Positions 12,208 to 24,305 are shown, numbered from the stretch's first letter. The stretch: DNA of 64,000 bases from Zhengitettix transpicula (GCA_037074705.1 CM073596.1:58680001-58744000); one strand, 5' to 3'. The notes: a model not told the origin generated them from the sequence alone. Program-made: numbers and translations.

Positions 12208-12477
12208 TACCAAACTCCTCTCCCGCTATCGGAAGGGCGTGGGACAAGTAACCAATGCCCGACCTACCTGATGCAGGTTTTTCTAGGGTTTTCCCTGCAT
12301 TTCTTTAGACGAATGCCAGGTAGGATCCTTAAACAACAGCCCGGGGGCCCTAGTTAACCCTTGGCTACCTTCCTCTACCCTTCCGCATCCCCCCTTTCAA
12401 ATCCCTTCCTATGCTATTAAAGGGGAGTTGCCCAACCTGGATTACCCTCATGTAGCCTGTTGCCCTAAAAAAAAAGG
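12208..12477 (+). repeat. Family A, 5'-truncated (copy A6)
   Basis: Runs from AAACTCCTCTCCCGCTATC to GTAGCCTGTTGCCC plus A(9). Ordinary 5' truncation. Confidence 0.88.
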
Positions 12478-14559
12478 ATCCGTGACGGTATTTATTATTA
12501 ATAAAAAAATAATAATGATGTTTTTTAAAAAAATATTGTAGAGTATTATTTCTTGATATTTTCTAAATAGTTTTTATATTCAATCATTTCATCAAAAAAG
12601 TATTCTACAAAGCTTATATAGAATAATGTTTCATTTCCCTCGAAGGTAGAAGCGCCTCATTCCAGTATATTTTTCTTTCACTGGTTCTCAGTCAGTACCT
12701 CTGATTATAATCCTCAAAGTGTAGTGTGGAACAACGTTTGTGTTCAATTTACGGAAATTAATTCGTGTACTATCCATATTTTGGGGATTTTAGGATTCCA
12801 CTTTTAACGGTAATGAAAAAGCGCAGACAAAATAAACGGTATACAGAGAGAAACGTACTGGAGTCTCCCGAAGAATAATAAGGATGAACGATAGCAGTGG
12901 AAGATAAGTGCTTGATAAATGACGTGGGTTCAGCCTCGAGTACAGGAATTAAATGAAGCTACAGGCTTAAAAACGACTCTTTTTATCTCTCAAAAGTACG
13001 CTTTCAGTAACCCATTTAGATGTGGGTTTCTCACATCAGCTTTTAAATTATTACTTTACAGTTGCAACCCTTACATCCCATGAAACAAGTAAATATGAAG
13101 TCCGTCCAAAAAAAAAAGTTTTAAAAAAACCGGCCCTGGAAATGTTCTTAGGGGTCTATTTCTATATTTATAAACCTGAATCTGTTGTGGTAATAATTGT
13201 AAAATTATTGTTAAAATATATATTATAATTATTTATTATTATGATTAACATGTATTTTTATTTAAGCAGATCTAAAGTGCGAACCATCACATTATAAAGA
13301 TAAAATAATGAAAGTTCGCAAAATTAGACAACCTTAAAGGAACCGTTAACTGATTTCACTTTCAGAGCAGTGAAATAAAATAAAAAAATTCGTTATCTGT
13401 CGCTGAATATTTTCCGGCTCCTTTCAGGAAACGTCAGGCTGCGAGTCAGCGTCGACTTTACTTCAGTCGCCAAGTCCGTTTCCGTCTTCTGGAACTGCAA
13501 CTCTTCCTCCGAATACCTATGAGACCTAAACTTTGCTCCCTGCTTCACTCACTGCTGTGATCTCACGGTACTCTACGATGTTTTTTTGTACAGTAGTAGA
13601 CGTGCTGTGAAAAATTCCAATGACTGTACCTTTTTCTTCTCGTTTTGATATCCTGTTCCCCCACCTCGGAAAAAAACGTCACCCATCAATTGTCCAATCA
13701 TCTTGACGAATTATTTCCCTCGACGACGACGACGACGACGGGGACTCTTTCTCTTTACCACGTAGTCATCAACCATTATTTCGGTCAAGCCGTTCCACGA
13801 GAAAACCCCACACACATGGCCCGACATATTTTTTTTAAGTGTTTGACATATTTTGTTCATCACCGCAAATGATTTTTTTTTGCACGAGTAACAATATGTT
13901 TCGGTTGCCATTGATAAGGTTGGACCCATGTATTCGGCACCAGTTACCCGATTAGCGGTTGTATTTCGATAGATCGATACATCAGCGCTTGGGGGCTTAT
14001 CGTTAATTTTAACGAGATAACGCCATGTCTGGGGAAGGCGAACTTCCGCGAAAACCTGTGGCACCAACACTCGAGATAATAATATCTGTGGTAGAACCGA
14101 CAAACCGTAACGCCCTTGACCGTGTTGGAAAACTGCATCAGCAAGGGTGCTTTGGATTGCGAACACGTCCCTTCAGGTCGAAATAACCTGTTTATCAAGA
14201 GGAATTATTCCCACGTTGTATTATTTTATTTCCAGGTGAAGAAGGCTGGGGACAATAAAATACGTAATTGTATTACCCTAGACCTGAGGGTCTGAAACAC
14301 TCGTAGGTCAGACCTACTTTTATCGCAGTTTTCAGCAGATTCGGTGACAGAGGAACCCTTATAATAACCACTGGGTTTTTCCAATAGTATTATCTCTTTC
14401 ATCACGCCCAAACCCATTTATTCTATATAGGGATTATTAATTGTACGAAATATAGAATTTAATTATCATAAAAGTAGCATTTAAGGTACAATTTAAATGT
14501 CTAAATCACGCGTCAGAAGCGATAGATTAATGAAATTTTAGGAATTTTCCGAAACCAAA
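12478..14559. other. No gene recognised; two weak minus-strand open frames
   Basis: The longest open frame in the window outside obvious repeats is on the minus strand at 13711-14166 (151 codons). Its arginine-rich C-terminus comes from a (GAC)n microsatellite at 13722-13741. A second frame overlaps at 13944-14198. I recognise no domain in either and no clear splice sites. Chance open frames are the simpler reading. Confidence 0.35.
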
Positions 14560-15070
14560 AAACTATATGAATAAGAAAGAGAGCCAATACCGATAAAAAG
14601 GCTAATATAAATACCACACAACGTTTCTGTGATTCTTGTTCCTTTCGTCAGGTGCTGAGAAGAGCCTAGAGCGACACAACTGCACTGCTCAGTTTGACAA
14701 CACTCAAGAGCGACGACGGAAACGTAACGACAATGGGAGAACCTTAGAGGTTAGCGTAACAATAAGGGAGCAACGACAATGGGAAAACACAAGGTTTAAC
14801 GTAACAATAAGTAATCATAGCAATTGTATTTCACAGTGTCTGTTTGTACATTAACAGCTGTGATGTTCCATTTAATGTGAAGCATCGCTGATATTAGTCT
14901 GGAATTGTACCTGGCTGGATACCTGTTTGGAGACTACACATTGTTTATCAATAATACATATATGTTCTTTGATACGTGTATTAAGGGAACGTTTTGTTTG
15001 TCCTATGTAGCAGGAATTACCTGATGGAAGGAACAAGGATCCCAGAAACGTTGTGTGGTATTTATATTAG
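14560..15070 (-). pseudogene. Penelope-like element, GIY-YIG domain and inverted ends (copy C1)
   Basis: At about 14920-15020 the minus strand reads SCYIGQTKRSLNTRIKEH, followed by DKQCVVSKQ. This is the conserved C-terminal GIY-YIG endonuclease of PLEs, which nicks the target for reverse transcription. No reverse transcriptase core remains. The flanks are inverted copies of one terminus. The left end (14601-14655, minus) has CTGACGA, GGAACAAG and GAAAC. The right end (15020-15055, plus) has CTGATGG, GGAACAAGGATCCC and GAAACG. The copy is 5'-truncated with an inverted second terminus. Confidence 0.75.
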
Positions 15071-15205
15071 CCTTCTCAATCAGACGTGGATGTTTTCATT
15101 TTATCATAAAAGGGATATGGCTCCAAAAATTATTTTAGGTTCAGAAAATAAGTCAACCGAACAGCAACTTATTATTATTATTATTAAACTGATAATATGA
15201 ATGTT

Positions 15206-15482
15206 TTTTTTAGGGCAACAGGCTACATGAGGGTAATCCACATTGGGCAACTCCCCTTTAATAGCATAGGAAGGGATTTGAAAGGGGGGATGCGGAAGGG
15301 TAGAGGAATGTAGCCAAGGGTTAACTAGGGGGCCACCCGGCTATGGTTTAAGGATCCTACCCGGCATTCGCCTAAAGAAATGCAGGGAAAACCCTAGAAA
15401 AACCTGCATTGTGTAGGTCGGGCATTGGGTACTTGTCCCACGCCCTTCCGATAGCGGGAGAGGAGTTTGCTGTGGGGACGCA
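15206..15482 (-). repeat. Family A, 5'-truncated (copy A7)
   Basis: Begins with poly(T), AGGGCAACAGGCTACATGAG, and runs to GCTGTGGGGACGC, i.e. the reverse complement of the 3' half of family A. Confidence 0.88.
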
Positions 15483-16199
15483 TAAATAAGTCATTTTTAT
15501 AATTACATATGCCAAATATGTCTGCCATTGTAGTTGGAAAACCATAGCGACGAGGCGGGTGAAATTAACGTTTCCAGTGGGACAACTGAAAGCCAGTTGT
15601 TGGGGGTCAGGTTAAAGGACGACATTTAAAGGGCGTCAAACTTGGAGAACCCCGGACAGTGGTGTTAGGAGATGAAACAGAACTACAGTTCATCGGCCTA
15701 ATGCGCGAACCCGGGGGCGTGCAAACACATCAGCTCATACGAGAAGCTTAGTGAATCACTAACACATCACTCTCTGCACACACGCACAGTGCCTGATGAT
15801 ACTCAAAAACCAGTCAATTAAAGCGACACAAACACGAATAATTAATTAAATTAAATTATAGACTAATAGAACTTCCAACCTTGTGGCGTTAAATCAACGC
15901 TTTTGAAGGTCTCGCTGACCAACACATGACGATTTCAACAGGACGGACGTACAAAAATACTTAATTTATGATCTCTGACCATCATCAGGACCAAGTGAGG
16001 AATGCAAATGTCAATGAAAAAAATAATGTTTCAACTGTTACGAAAATAATCCAGTATTAAAATATATGAGGATCGTGTATCTGACATTTTCAAAGTAACT
16101 CAAGGCAGACAAATGAACTAAATCGATACTATCGATATTATAATATGAAAACTTTAGTACCTCATAAAATTTTTTTAAATTAATTAAATACATTAAAGG
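15483..16199. other. No gene recognised
   Basis: A GC-richer patch at 15540-15780 has no protein-like frame and no known repeat. Confidence 0.45.
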
Positions 16200-16740
16200 G
16201 TCAATAAGTCACTACAAATTTAACATTTAACATTTACTTCAGCGGTTACGATGACATTGAAATTAATTCAAATATAAAAACACTACGTTTCGACCCTAAT
16301 TTGTATCACAATATTTTATTTTTATTAGACTGAAGTAATAAATTTTAGTGAAAAAAAAACCTTTTTTATTATGTTTCATTTTTTATATCATAAAATTTTA
16401 ATAAAATATAATAAACATAGCTTTGTTACATTAAATTATATAAATCAAATTTAAATTTACAAAATGACCAAATCATTAAATGTACGGTTAAAATTTTTTA
16501 CCAACACGATGTTATTTATAAGATGAATAAATGTTAGACTGTGATGCGTGCTATATTGGTCAAACAAAGCGAGCCTTACAAAACTTGTTGAAGAATTAAT
16601 TTTAAAAAATAACGTTCAAAGAAATTCAGAATTGTCCTCAGAAAGTATATCTACAATTCTTTTATTAATAATATTTTAGATGAAAAATATAACTTTTTTT
16701 CAGGGCTGATGAGTGAAAACTGATACTAATAATTTGAATT
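16200..16740 (+). pseudogene. Penelope-like element relic, GIY-YIG motif
   Basis: Codons at 16540-16578 read CDACYIGQTKRAL, the signature of the PLE GIY-YIG domain (C..CYIGQT.R). Immediately upstream, KMNKC sits in another frame, so the copy is frameshifted. A stop follows soon after. Orientation is opposite to C1, and the sequence differs enough to be a separate PLE lineage. A minus-strand GGGTCGAAACGTAGTG at about 16288-16303 is a possible remnant of a hammerhead-like terminus. Confidence 0.6.
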
Positions 16741-16760
16741 GAATATAATTAAACATGTCT

Positions 16761-16795
<35 letters not shown>

Positions 16796-17098
16796 TTTTG
16801 AGCAGTTACATAGGTTTTTTTTCTCGTTGATTGTGTTAGTTTAAATTTTTTCTATTTCAATGCAATTTTTATAGGTTCATATTCCCTTCCTCTTAGTTTG
16901 AGTACTGAAAAATGGCGGAGAGTGGACGAGGTTTTCCTTGCTGGTGGCAGCTCGCAAAAGTAGGAGTCTTGTTGAGAACACGGACCTCACTCACTATCCC
17001 ATGCATTTTTCTTTTTAGCTGTTCTCTAACTTATCTTCTGTTTTATATCGGGGTAATATTTAGTTTGTACTGATTCTTAGGAATTTGATGTTCTGTAA
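16741..17098. other. TA microsatellite and unassigned sequence
   Basis: A (TA)n run lies at about 16763-16793. The remainder shows nothing I can identify. Confidence 0.5.
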
Positions 17099-17520
17099 AG
17101 GAGGCACCTCGGCCTGTTCTGAGAGGTGTATATTCCGGGGTCACAGACCTTGGGCATACGGTAAGAGTTGTTTCTTGTTCCCATTGGAACCGTCGGCCAG
17201 CTGCCTCCTAAACTGGTCGAGGCACGGAGAAGGGAATGCTGCGTCCCCACAGCAAACTCCTCTCCCGCTATCGGAAGGGCGTGGGACAAGTACGCAATGC
17301 CCCACGTACCTGATGCAGGTTTTTCTAAGGGTTTTCCCTGCATTTCTTTAGACGAATGCCGGGTAGGATCCTTACTATATATAGCACGGATGCCCTAGTT
17401 AACCCCTTGGCTACCTTCCGCTACCCTCCCTCATCCCCCCTTTCAAATCCCTTCCTATGCTATTAAAGGGGAGTTGCCCAACGTGGATCACCCTCATGTA
17501 GCCAGTTGCCCTAAAAAAAA
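17099..17520 (+). repeat. Family A, 5'-truncated (copy A8)
   Basis: Starts at GGAGGCACCTCGGCCTG and ends at GTAGCCAGTTGCCC plus A(9). All blocks in between are present. Confidence 0.88.
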
Positions 17521-17764
17521 ATTTTATATTCTTAAAGATAACAAATTTTTTCACCACCTGTTAAAAAATATATTTTCTTAATTTTATAACAACATATGAC
17601 GGTATGGGTCAAAAAAAAGGAAAATGCCTCCTGTTGTCATAATTTTTTTTTAAAATAATGACCGTATAACAACGTGATTATTTAGTTCTTTTTTATTCAC
17701 CTTCCTACTGGAAGAAATATTTATCACTAAAATGAATTATCAAGTCTCATCTTTTCCAACTATT

Positions 17765-18640
17765 ATTAAAATCATGATAAACTCCAAAATTAGGGACAAA
17801 ACGTAATGTTAATTTCTATGTGAATGTAACCATTGAAGTAATTACCTATTTTTTTTTACTTATTTGGCAATATATTTTATTTTTTTATACGTCAGATAAA
17901 AAAAATCAATTCAAAATTAATTTTCAAGTCCTCAATACATTTATTATTTCATAAAGTAAAGCAAGAGCGCGTCAATTGTAAAAACAATAAATATCTTAAG
18001 GACTTCAAAATTGGTTCCCATTTGATTAATATTTCACGAAGTTGTTGTTTTAATTAATTATAGTTTAATACTGAAATTAACGTCGCAAATGATTTATCAG
18101 TTTTTATTATAAATTTAATTTGCGTTTCGGAAAACCAATTTAACTTCCTATTATTATCATCTACTTGAGTCCCCAAAGTCACTGTTTTTTTAGGTGTCCA
18201 TTTTTGAAGAAGAAAAATAATCACCAGGCTGATCAAACTGATTTTATCGGATGATAAACTCCAAAATTAGGAACGAAACGTAATGTTAATTCCTATGTCA
18301 ATGTAACCATTGAAGTAATTATTTAATATTAGTCTTTTTTTACTCATGGGGCAATTTTTTAATTTTTTTAAAACGTCATATAAAAAAAATCGATTTTAAT
18401 TTAATTTTCAAGTCCTGAATATATTTATTATTACATAAAGTAAAGCAAGAGCGCGTCAATTGTAAAAAAGAGAGTAAATATCTTGAGGACTTCAAAATTA
18501 GTTCTTATTGCATGTATATTTCATGAAGAAGTTCAATTTGTTTATTTTTTAAGTATTAATTATAGTTTAATGCTGGAATTAAAATCGGTTTTTATTATAA
18601 ATTTAATTTGCGTTCGAAAAACCTATTATTTTCTACTTGA
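17765..18640 (+). repeat. Tandem duplication, two units of about 475 and 390 bp
   Basis: The blocks starting at 17773 and 18248 share GATAAACTCCAAAATTAGG, AAAACGTAATGTTAATT (GAAACG in unit 2), GTAACCATTGAAGTAATTA, AAGCAAGAGCGCGTCAATTG and TTATAAATTTAATTTGCG in the same order. Each unit opens with a decayed hammerhead-like core (ATGATAAACTCC, GGAAC, GAAACG). A head-to-tail pair with such a motif resembles the pseudo-LTR arrangement of PLEs. The sequence is non-coding. Confidence 0.7.
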
Positions 18641-19682
18641 GTTAAATATTACTAAAAATAAAAATTAGTAAAATGAAGACTCTACAATTGCTACAAAACT
18701 CCGGACATGGAAACGTTTAGATTCTCATAGACGTAGATTTTTATTTTTTATTTTGTAGCAGCTGTAGAAAATATTTGAAACGCAATTAATAAACGCAAGT
18801 AATAATACCTTCCCCCTAGTTTCCTCACAACAACAACAAAGGCCCTTCACCACGTTGAACCTGGACGGCAATCGTCTGCATCGGAAGGTAATTTAACAGT
18901 TGCGCGAACTCAGAGAGAGAGAGTGAGTGAGTGTGAGTGAGTGTGAGTGAGTGTGTGTGTGTGTGGTATCAAACTCGAGAGTCAAGGTAAAAACGTCCAT
19001 TACGCACGAGAAATAGTCCGGTCGGCGGAAACTATTCCAATTATGAAACTGCTGCACACACAGGATCTACTCAGCTCGCATACGTGCACACACACACACA
19101 CGTCATGTTCACATAGACGCTACACTACACAGTGGCGCAGCTGGAGAAAATAATAAATCCTTTTCTCTGTCAGATACACAAAGCTCTTCCACGAATCCAT
19201 TATACGATAAGTCAGAATTAAATACTCCCTGGAGTCATTTCCATGGGTGATATATGCACACACACACACACACACAGTCACAGTATACCCTTCAACCATG
19301 AACTTGAATTGTAACAACAATAACTTCATTACAGACAATAATTCATTAACATTTTATACTTAAAAGTATAGTTACGTACGGTTCTAAGGCCTGCTTGCGT
19401 GCAAACTAAAACTAGAGAGCAAAGATGATAGAAAACCAGGGATGACACATGCCAGAGATTCTGTAGCAAAATTTCATAGATGTTATTAAGTCCAACCGTA
19501 TTCTGTTTTATGTATTTATGGGATTAAAGTTGATTTTAAATTAGCAAAAATTATTTCTTTATACTTGAATTAATTATCAACTATAATTTTTTTTTTCAAA
19601 ATCGAACAATTTTAGTTACATGGCTATGCTCGTCATTTTCGTAATGTTCTTTTATTTTTGAACTTAAAGTCCGGCGAGAATA
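18641..19682. repeat. GT/CA microsatellites in unassigned sequence
   Basis: GTGA and GT tracts lie at about 18912-18964 and CA tracts at about 19086-19101 and 19256-19276. No gene recognised. Confidence 0.6.
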
Positions 19683-19694
19683 TCAATTTTCTTC

Positions 19695-19726
<32 letters not shown>

Positions 19727-20130
19727 CTTCTTCTTCTTCTTCTTCTTCTTCTTCCTCATCATCATCATCATCTTCTTCTTCTTCTTCTTCCATGGCGCTA
19801 CATTCCGTAGTGAACCTTGGCCTTTCCAATCCTCCACTGTCATATAGCTGTCCTCTTCCAATTTCTACATCCACTCCGTCCAACCATCTTCTTCGGGGTC
19901 TACCTCGTTCTCTTTGTCCTCCTGGGATTCCAAGTAGAATCTTGTTTCACCACCTCAAGACTCCCTTCATTCGTGCTGCATGGTCTACCCATCTTATCCT
20001 TCCTGTTACTGGAGAGTCAGCGTGTATATTATACACTTCTGTATTCCTCCATTGTCCCTTATCGCACACAGGGCCGATTATCCTTCTAAGAGCTCTTCTC
20101 TCGCATTCTATCAAACTGCATTATGTTGAT
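19683..20130 (-). pseudogene. Non-LTR retrotransposon 3' end with (GAA)n tail
   Basis: Read on the minus strand, the frame gives ALRRIIGPVCDKGQWRN, then GRIRWVDHAARM, then GRPRRRWLDGVDVEIG. This is the familiar C-terminal region after the reverse transcriptase in many LINE clades (R.RW.GH..RM ... GRPR.RW.D.V..D). The element ends in a (GAA)n run of about 100 bp at 19691-19790, seen as CTT on the plus strand, which fits a LINE with a microsatellite tail. The copy is 5'-truncated. More LINE sequence may reach about 20440, but the frames are broken there. Confidence 0.75.
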
Positions 20131-20542
20131 TGGATCTTTATGGTTATGTTAGGAAATAATACATCTATTATTTTAAGTTTTTTCAACCAATATACATGTC
20201 CGTATAGATTAAAGAGTTTGGGTGACATACAACATCATTAATTAAATCCTCCGTCTCCTCTACATCTATTCTTACTGTCACCTTTTGACCAACCTTATGG
20301 AAGTACATCAAAAGTCTTCGATGTTTTCCAGTGAATGTCTTCTAACACCTCGCGGCTTAACATGTCCAATGCTCTCTCTCACAGAGTATGTTAACCTCCA
20401 CATCTCTAGCTCTTGTATCTTTGAACTACATACGTTTCCATTTTTTTTAAAAAAAAATAATTATTTGTTTAGCAATCAGAATCATTTATAATTCTATGAC
20501 CTAAATTGCTGACGGCTGCCAGATGTTTTTTTTATATTTTAT

Positions 20543-21110
20543 ATTTTAGGGTAACAGGCTACATAAGGGTAATCCACGTTGGGCAACTCCCCTTTAATAG
20601 CATAGAAAAGGGAGGGAAAGGGCGGATGCGGAAGGGTAAAGCAAGGTAGCTAAGGATTAACTAGGGGCCCCCGGGCTATGGTTTAAGGATCCTACCCAGC
20701 AATACACCTAAAAGTGATGCCGGTAAAATCCTAGAAAAACCTGCATCAGGTAGGTCGGACATTTGGGTACTTGTCCCACGCCCTTCCGATAGCGGGAGAA
20801 GAGTTTGCTCTGAGGAGTCGCAGCATTCCCTTCTCCGTGCCTCGACCAGTTTAGGAGGCAGCTGGCCGACTATTCCAATGGGAACAGAGAAACAACTCGT
20901 ACCGTACGCCCAAGGTCTGTGACCCTGGAACATACACCTCTCAGAACAGGCCGAGGTGCCTCGGCTTGTGGGAATCTTAGTTCAAAAACGGAGAGGAAAA
21001 GGCATACCCAAAGGTAGCCCCGTGGTATCTCTCCTAAAAGGTTCTGCCTGCGAGAGAACATCCCTCGCAGGTATTGCCGGCGAGAGAATAGCCCTCGCAG
21101 ACCTGTCGTT
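20543..21110 (-). repeat. Family A, full length (copy A9)
   Basis: Complete in reverse orientation, from TTTAGGGTAACAGGCTAC to the 5' head. The head contains a short tandem of the palindromic CCTGCGAGAGAA / CCCTCGCAGG unit. This shows the family's 5' end can hold two copies of that unit, about 33 bp apart. Confidence 0.9.
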
Positions 21111-21148
21111 AGGTATCCAATGATATCGCCTGCAGAATTTAAAGAATG

Positions 21149-21150
<2 letters not shown>

Positions 21151-21190
<40 letters not shown>

Positions 21191-21300
21191 TAAACCAACC
21201 AATAAGAAAACCAAATACAGACAAAATAAGTGATAATACAAATACCACACGTCGTTTCTGGAATCCTTGTCCCTTTTACGAATGTGTGAATTGGATTCCC
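21151..21300 (-). repeat. (GA)n tract and family C terminus fragment
   Basis: A GA microsatellite (21151-21186) precedes a copy of the family C terminal sequence: CCAAATACAGACAAAATAAG, AATACCACACG, TCGTTTCTGGAATCCTTG. A second, shorter terminus fragment lies at about 21600-21680. Confidence 0.65.
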
Positions 21301-22334
21301 AAGTTTAGGGTTATTGTATTAATATGAAAGTTTCTGATTTAATAAATAAATACTGTTAAAATAATGGTGTAAATATGAGCAGGCAAAACATCACACCCTT
21401 CTACAATAACGTAAAAACTCACACTGGATCCTTGAAATAACTAATTTTTTTTAGAAAGTTTTAACCAAATTGTAAAACTAGAATGAATATTAAAGCCAAA
21501 ACTGAGGAAAATATAATTAATAAAAGACCAAATATAAATGTTAAAAGAAATAGAAGACCAAAATGAAAAGGCGAAGTGTCAAATGTTGAAAAGAAAAAAA
21601 ATAATAAGATGAAAGATAACAAAATACAGACAAATTAAGTGATAATATAAATACCACCTACGTTTTACGAAACTCAAACGTACATTGTGGAAATGGGGTG
21701 GTTCGTGACCAGTTTTTTTTCGATTCCCTTTAGACATACACAGCCTTGGAGTTCTATTCATTTTTTCCTGGACCAGAATCTGGTTAAGTGGAATAAGGTA
21801 ATAGTCCCCTTTCCTCTGGTATGTGTACAGTTGTTTTTTTCCCCCCGTTATGGGAAGAATCCGATCCATGTGTCCACATCTTCACCAGACGGAATAGATA
21901 GGGATCATGCGTGACGTAAATCCATCCCCTTTCCCCCAGCATCACTTTTTGTGGTGACACATTTCTTCGCTGCTGCTGACACCTGATAAACCTTCGCTGT
22001 GTTCCAAAGACGTGTGCAGCAGCAGCATCTGTCAACAGGGACGCAAATCCCTTATCATGGCACGGAAGGCGTGTGCATTCAATGTATTGAGGAGTTGCGG
22101 AGATCAGATCCACCGAGGACGAGCATTTGTGCTCACTAAGCCGAAGAATAGATTCGTGACAGTCAGCCTATATTTTCCTTTGTCCAAAAATAATTAATAC
22201 AGAAAAAACAAATACAGGAAAAACTGATTCAAGTGGTAATAATTTAGCTTTGGTCTTTCATGAACAAGATGACCCTGAAGGACTATTGATAAAAAGGAAC
22301 AGGTTCCAAGATAAATTAATATTTAATAATACAT
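21301..22334. other. No gene recognised
   Basis: Apart from the family C terminus fragment at 21600-21680, nothing identifiable. Overlapping open frames on both strands at 21580-22200 show no known domain. Confidence 0.4.
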
Positions 22335-23330
22335 AAATATATATTCTAACTATTGAGAAAATAAGTAAACAAACATCAGCCAATTTTAAGTCAGAAAAAA
22401 AAATTATTAATGTAAAATTAAACAACGTTTCGTCGCTTAATTTTGCGACATCATCAGGTTTCAAGTTAATTTTTTTTTTGGCTATGCAGGACATTCTCTG
22501 TCTGACGATTAAAATGATTCGGTAAGATGTAGCATTTTCAGAACTTCGTCAAAAACTCCACATACGCCTCACTATCTGTTGCTTTCCTCCTCCATCCTCT
22601 TACGTCCAACTCCTTCATATCTTCTTCCTCTACATTCTCCACCAATTTCTTTCTAGGTCTTCCTTCACACCTTCTTCCTCCTGCTTTTCCTTTCCATATT
22701 CTTCGTACTAGGGTTCCCTCCTCACTCCTTTCCACATGCCCTGCGCCCATCTAAGTCTTACACTCCTTATGGAGCTCACAATTTGTGGGGGTCACCATAG
22801 AGTTTTTTTTGTTAGTTCTCATTCTCCATTCCTCGTTTTCATACTTAGCCCCATAAATTATTGGTAGAATTTTTCTTTCCCATGCTGCTGACTATTCTGA
22901 ATTCGTCACCAGGTTTCTGCTGCATACGTCACTACTGGTTTAATTACGTCAATAACTCTACCTTTAACTAATTTCTGGATGAAATTTAGCCATTATTTGA
23001 AAAATTTTGTGTGTGTGTGTGTGTCAAATCACCACATGGGAATTTTATATAATTTCAAATAAACATGTGAAAAAAAATGAATGAAAATAAAGGAATTAAA
23101 ATATTTAACAAAAAAAACCCCTTAAGAATGAAGAAACCGGATGTGGAAATTATTTCAGGCCAAAGCAACTATTAAATAAGGATATTTTTCGACCACGGCA
23201 GTCAGCAAAATTTTTTTTTTTAAAAAAAAGCTTTAACCTGATTAGGTTGCAAAATAAGCGACGAAACGTCGTTTAATTTTACATTAATAAATTGTTTTTT
23301 ATGACTAAAAAATTGGCTGATTTTTATTTA
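22335..23330. repeat. Family D element (copy D2), complete, interrupted by a LINE
   Basis: Best copy of family D. The left end is minus-strand: TATTGAGAAAATAA, ATCAGCCAATTTTAAG, and a hammerhead-like core at 22427-22458 (CTGATGA, unpaired T, perfect 5-bp stem GTCGC/GCGAC, GAAAC). The right end is the inverted equivalent: a core at 23238-23268 (CTGATTA, unpaired G, GTTGC/GCGAC, GAAAC), then GTTTAATTTTACATTAATAA and a tail with AAATTGGCTGATTTTTATTT. Without the LINE inserted at 22559-22958 the element is about 600 bp. It has no coding capacity. Confidence 0.75.
22559..22958 (-). pseudogene. 5'-truncated LINE 3' end nested in family D
   Basis: The minus-strand frame reads AGHVERSEEGTLVRRIWKG, then CEGRPRKKLVENVEEEDMKE and RGWRRKATDSEAY, which is the post-RT C-terminal region of a non-LTR retrotransposon. 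Flanking direct repeats CGTCAAAAACTC (22547-22558) and CGTCAATAACTC (22947-22958) look like a 12-bp target-site duplication with one mismatch. The open frame runs on into the host repeat, so the native stop is missing. There is no poly(A) or GAA tail. Confidence 0.75.
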
Positions 23331-24303
23331 TTTAAATTAATATTTTATTTATTTAAATTAATATTTTATTTATTTAAATGAATATTTTATTTATTTGAAT
23401 TAATATTTTATTTATTTAAATTAATATTTTTTTTTAAAATTAATATTTTATTTATTTTAAGTTATTTTTTATTTATTTAAATTGATATTTTTTATTTAAA
23501 TTAATTTTATTTATTTAAAGGTAACATTTTATTTATTTAAATTAATATTTTTTATTTAATTTAATATTTTTTTATTTAAATTAATATTTTATTTATTTAA
23601 ATTAATATTTTATTTATTTAAAGTAAATTTTTATTTATTTAAATTAATATTTTATTTATTTAAATTAATATTTTTTATTTAAAGTAATATTTTATTTATT
23701 TAAATTAATATTTTTTTTATTTAATTTTATTTTATTTATTTAAATTAATTTTTTATTTATTTAAATTAATATTTTTAAATTAAAGTAATATTTTATTTAT
23801 TTAAATTAATATTTTTTTATGTAAATTAATATTTTATTTATTTAAATTAATTTCTTTATTTAAAGTAATATTTTATTTATTTAAAGTAATATTTTATTTA
23901 TTTAAAATAATATTTTTTATTTGAAGTAATATTTCATTTATTTAAAGTAATTTTTTATTCATTTAAATTAATATATTTTTATTTAAATTAATATTTTATT
24001 TATTTAAATTAATATTTTTTATTTAAATTAATATTTTATTTATTTAAATTAATATTTTTTTATTTAATTTTATTTTATTTATTTAAATTAATTTTTTATT
24101 TATTTAAATTAATATTTTATATTAAAGTAATATTTTATTTATTTAAATTAATATTTTTTTATTTAAATTAATATTTTATTTCTTTAAATTAATAATTTCT
24201 TTATTTAAAGTAATATTTTATTTATTTAAAGTAATATTTTATTTATTTAAATTAATATTTTTTATTTAAATTAATATTTTATTCATTTAAATTAATATTT
24301 TTT
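23320..24303. repeat. AT-only tandem array, unit about 20 bp
   Basis: About 45-50 imperfect units of TAATATTTTATTTATTTAAA. The array continues directly from the TTTTTATTTATTTAAATTAAT tail of D2, so it seems to have grown from that tail. Unit length varies by a few bases. Confidence 0.9.
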
Positions 24304-24305
24304 TT

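Noticed and set aside
13711..14166. 151-codon minus-strand gene
   Set aside because: No recognisable domain. Its basic C-terminus comes from a trinucleotide repeat, and no splice signals or support were seen. Kept only as a low-confidence note.
19683..19883. Acidic E/D-rich protein tail
   Set aside because: It is the (GAA)n tail of a LINE read in frame.
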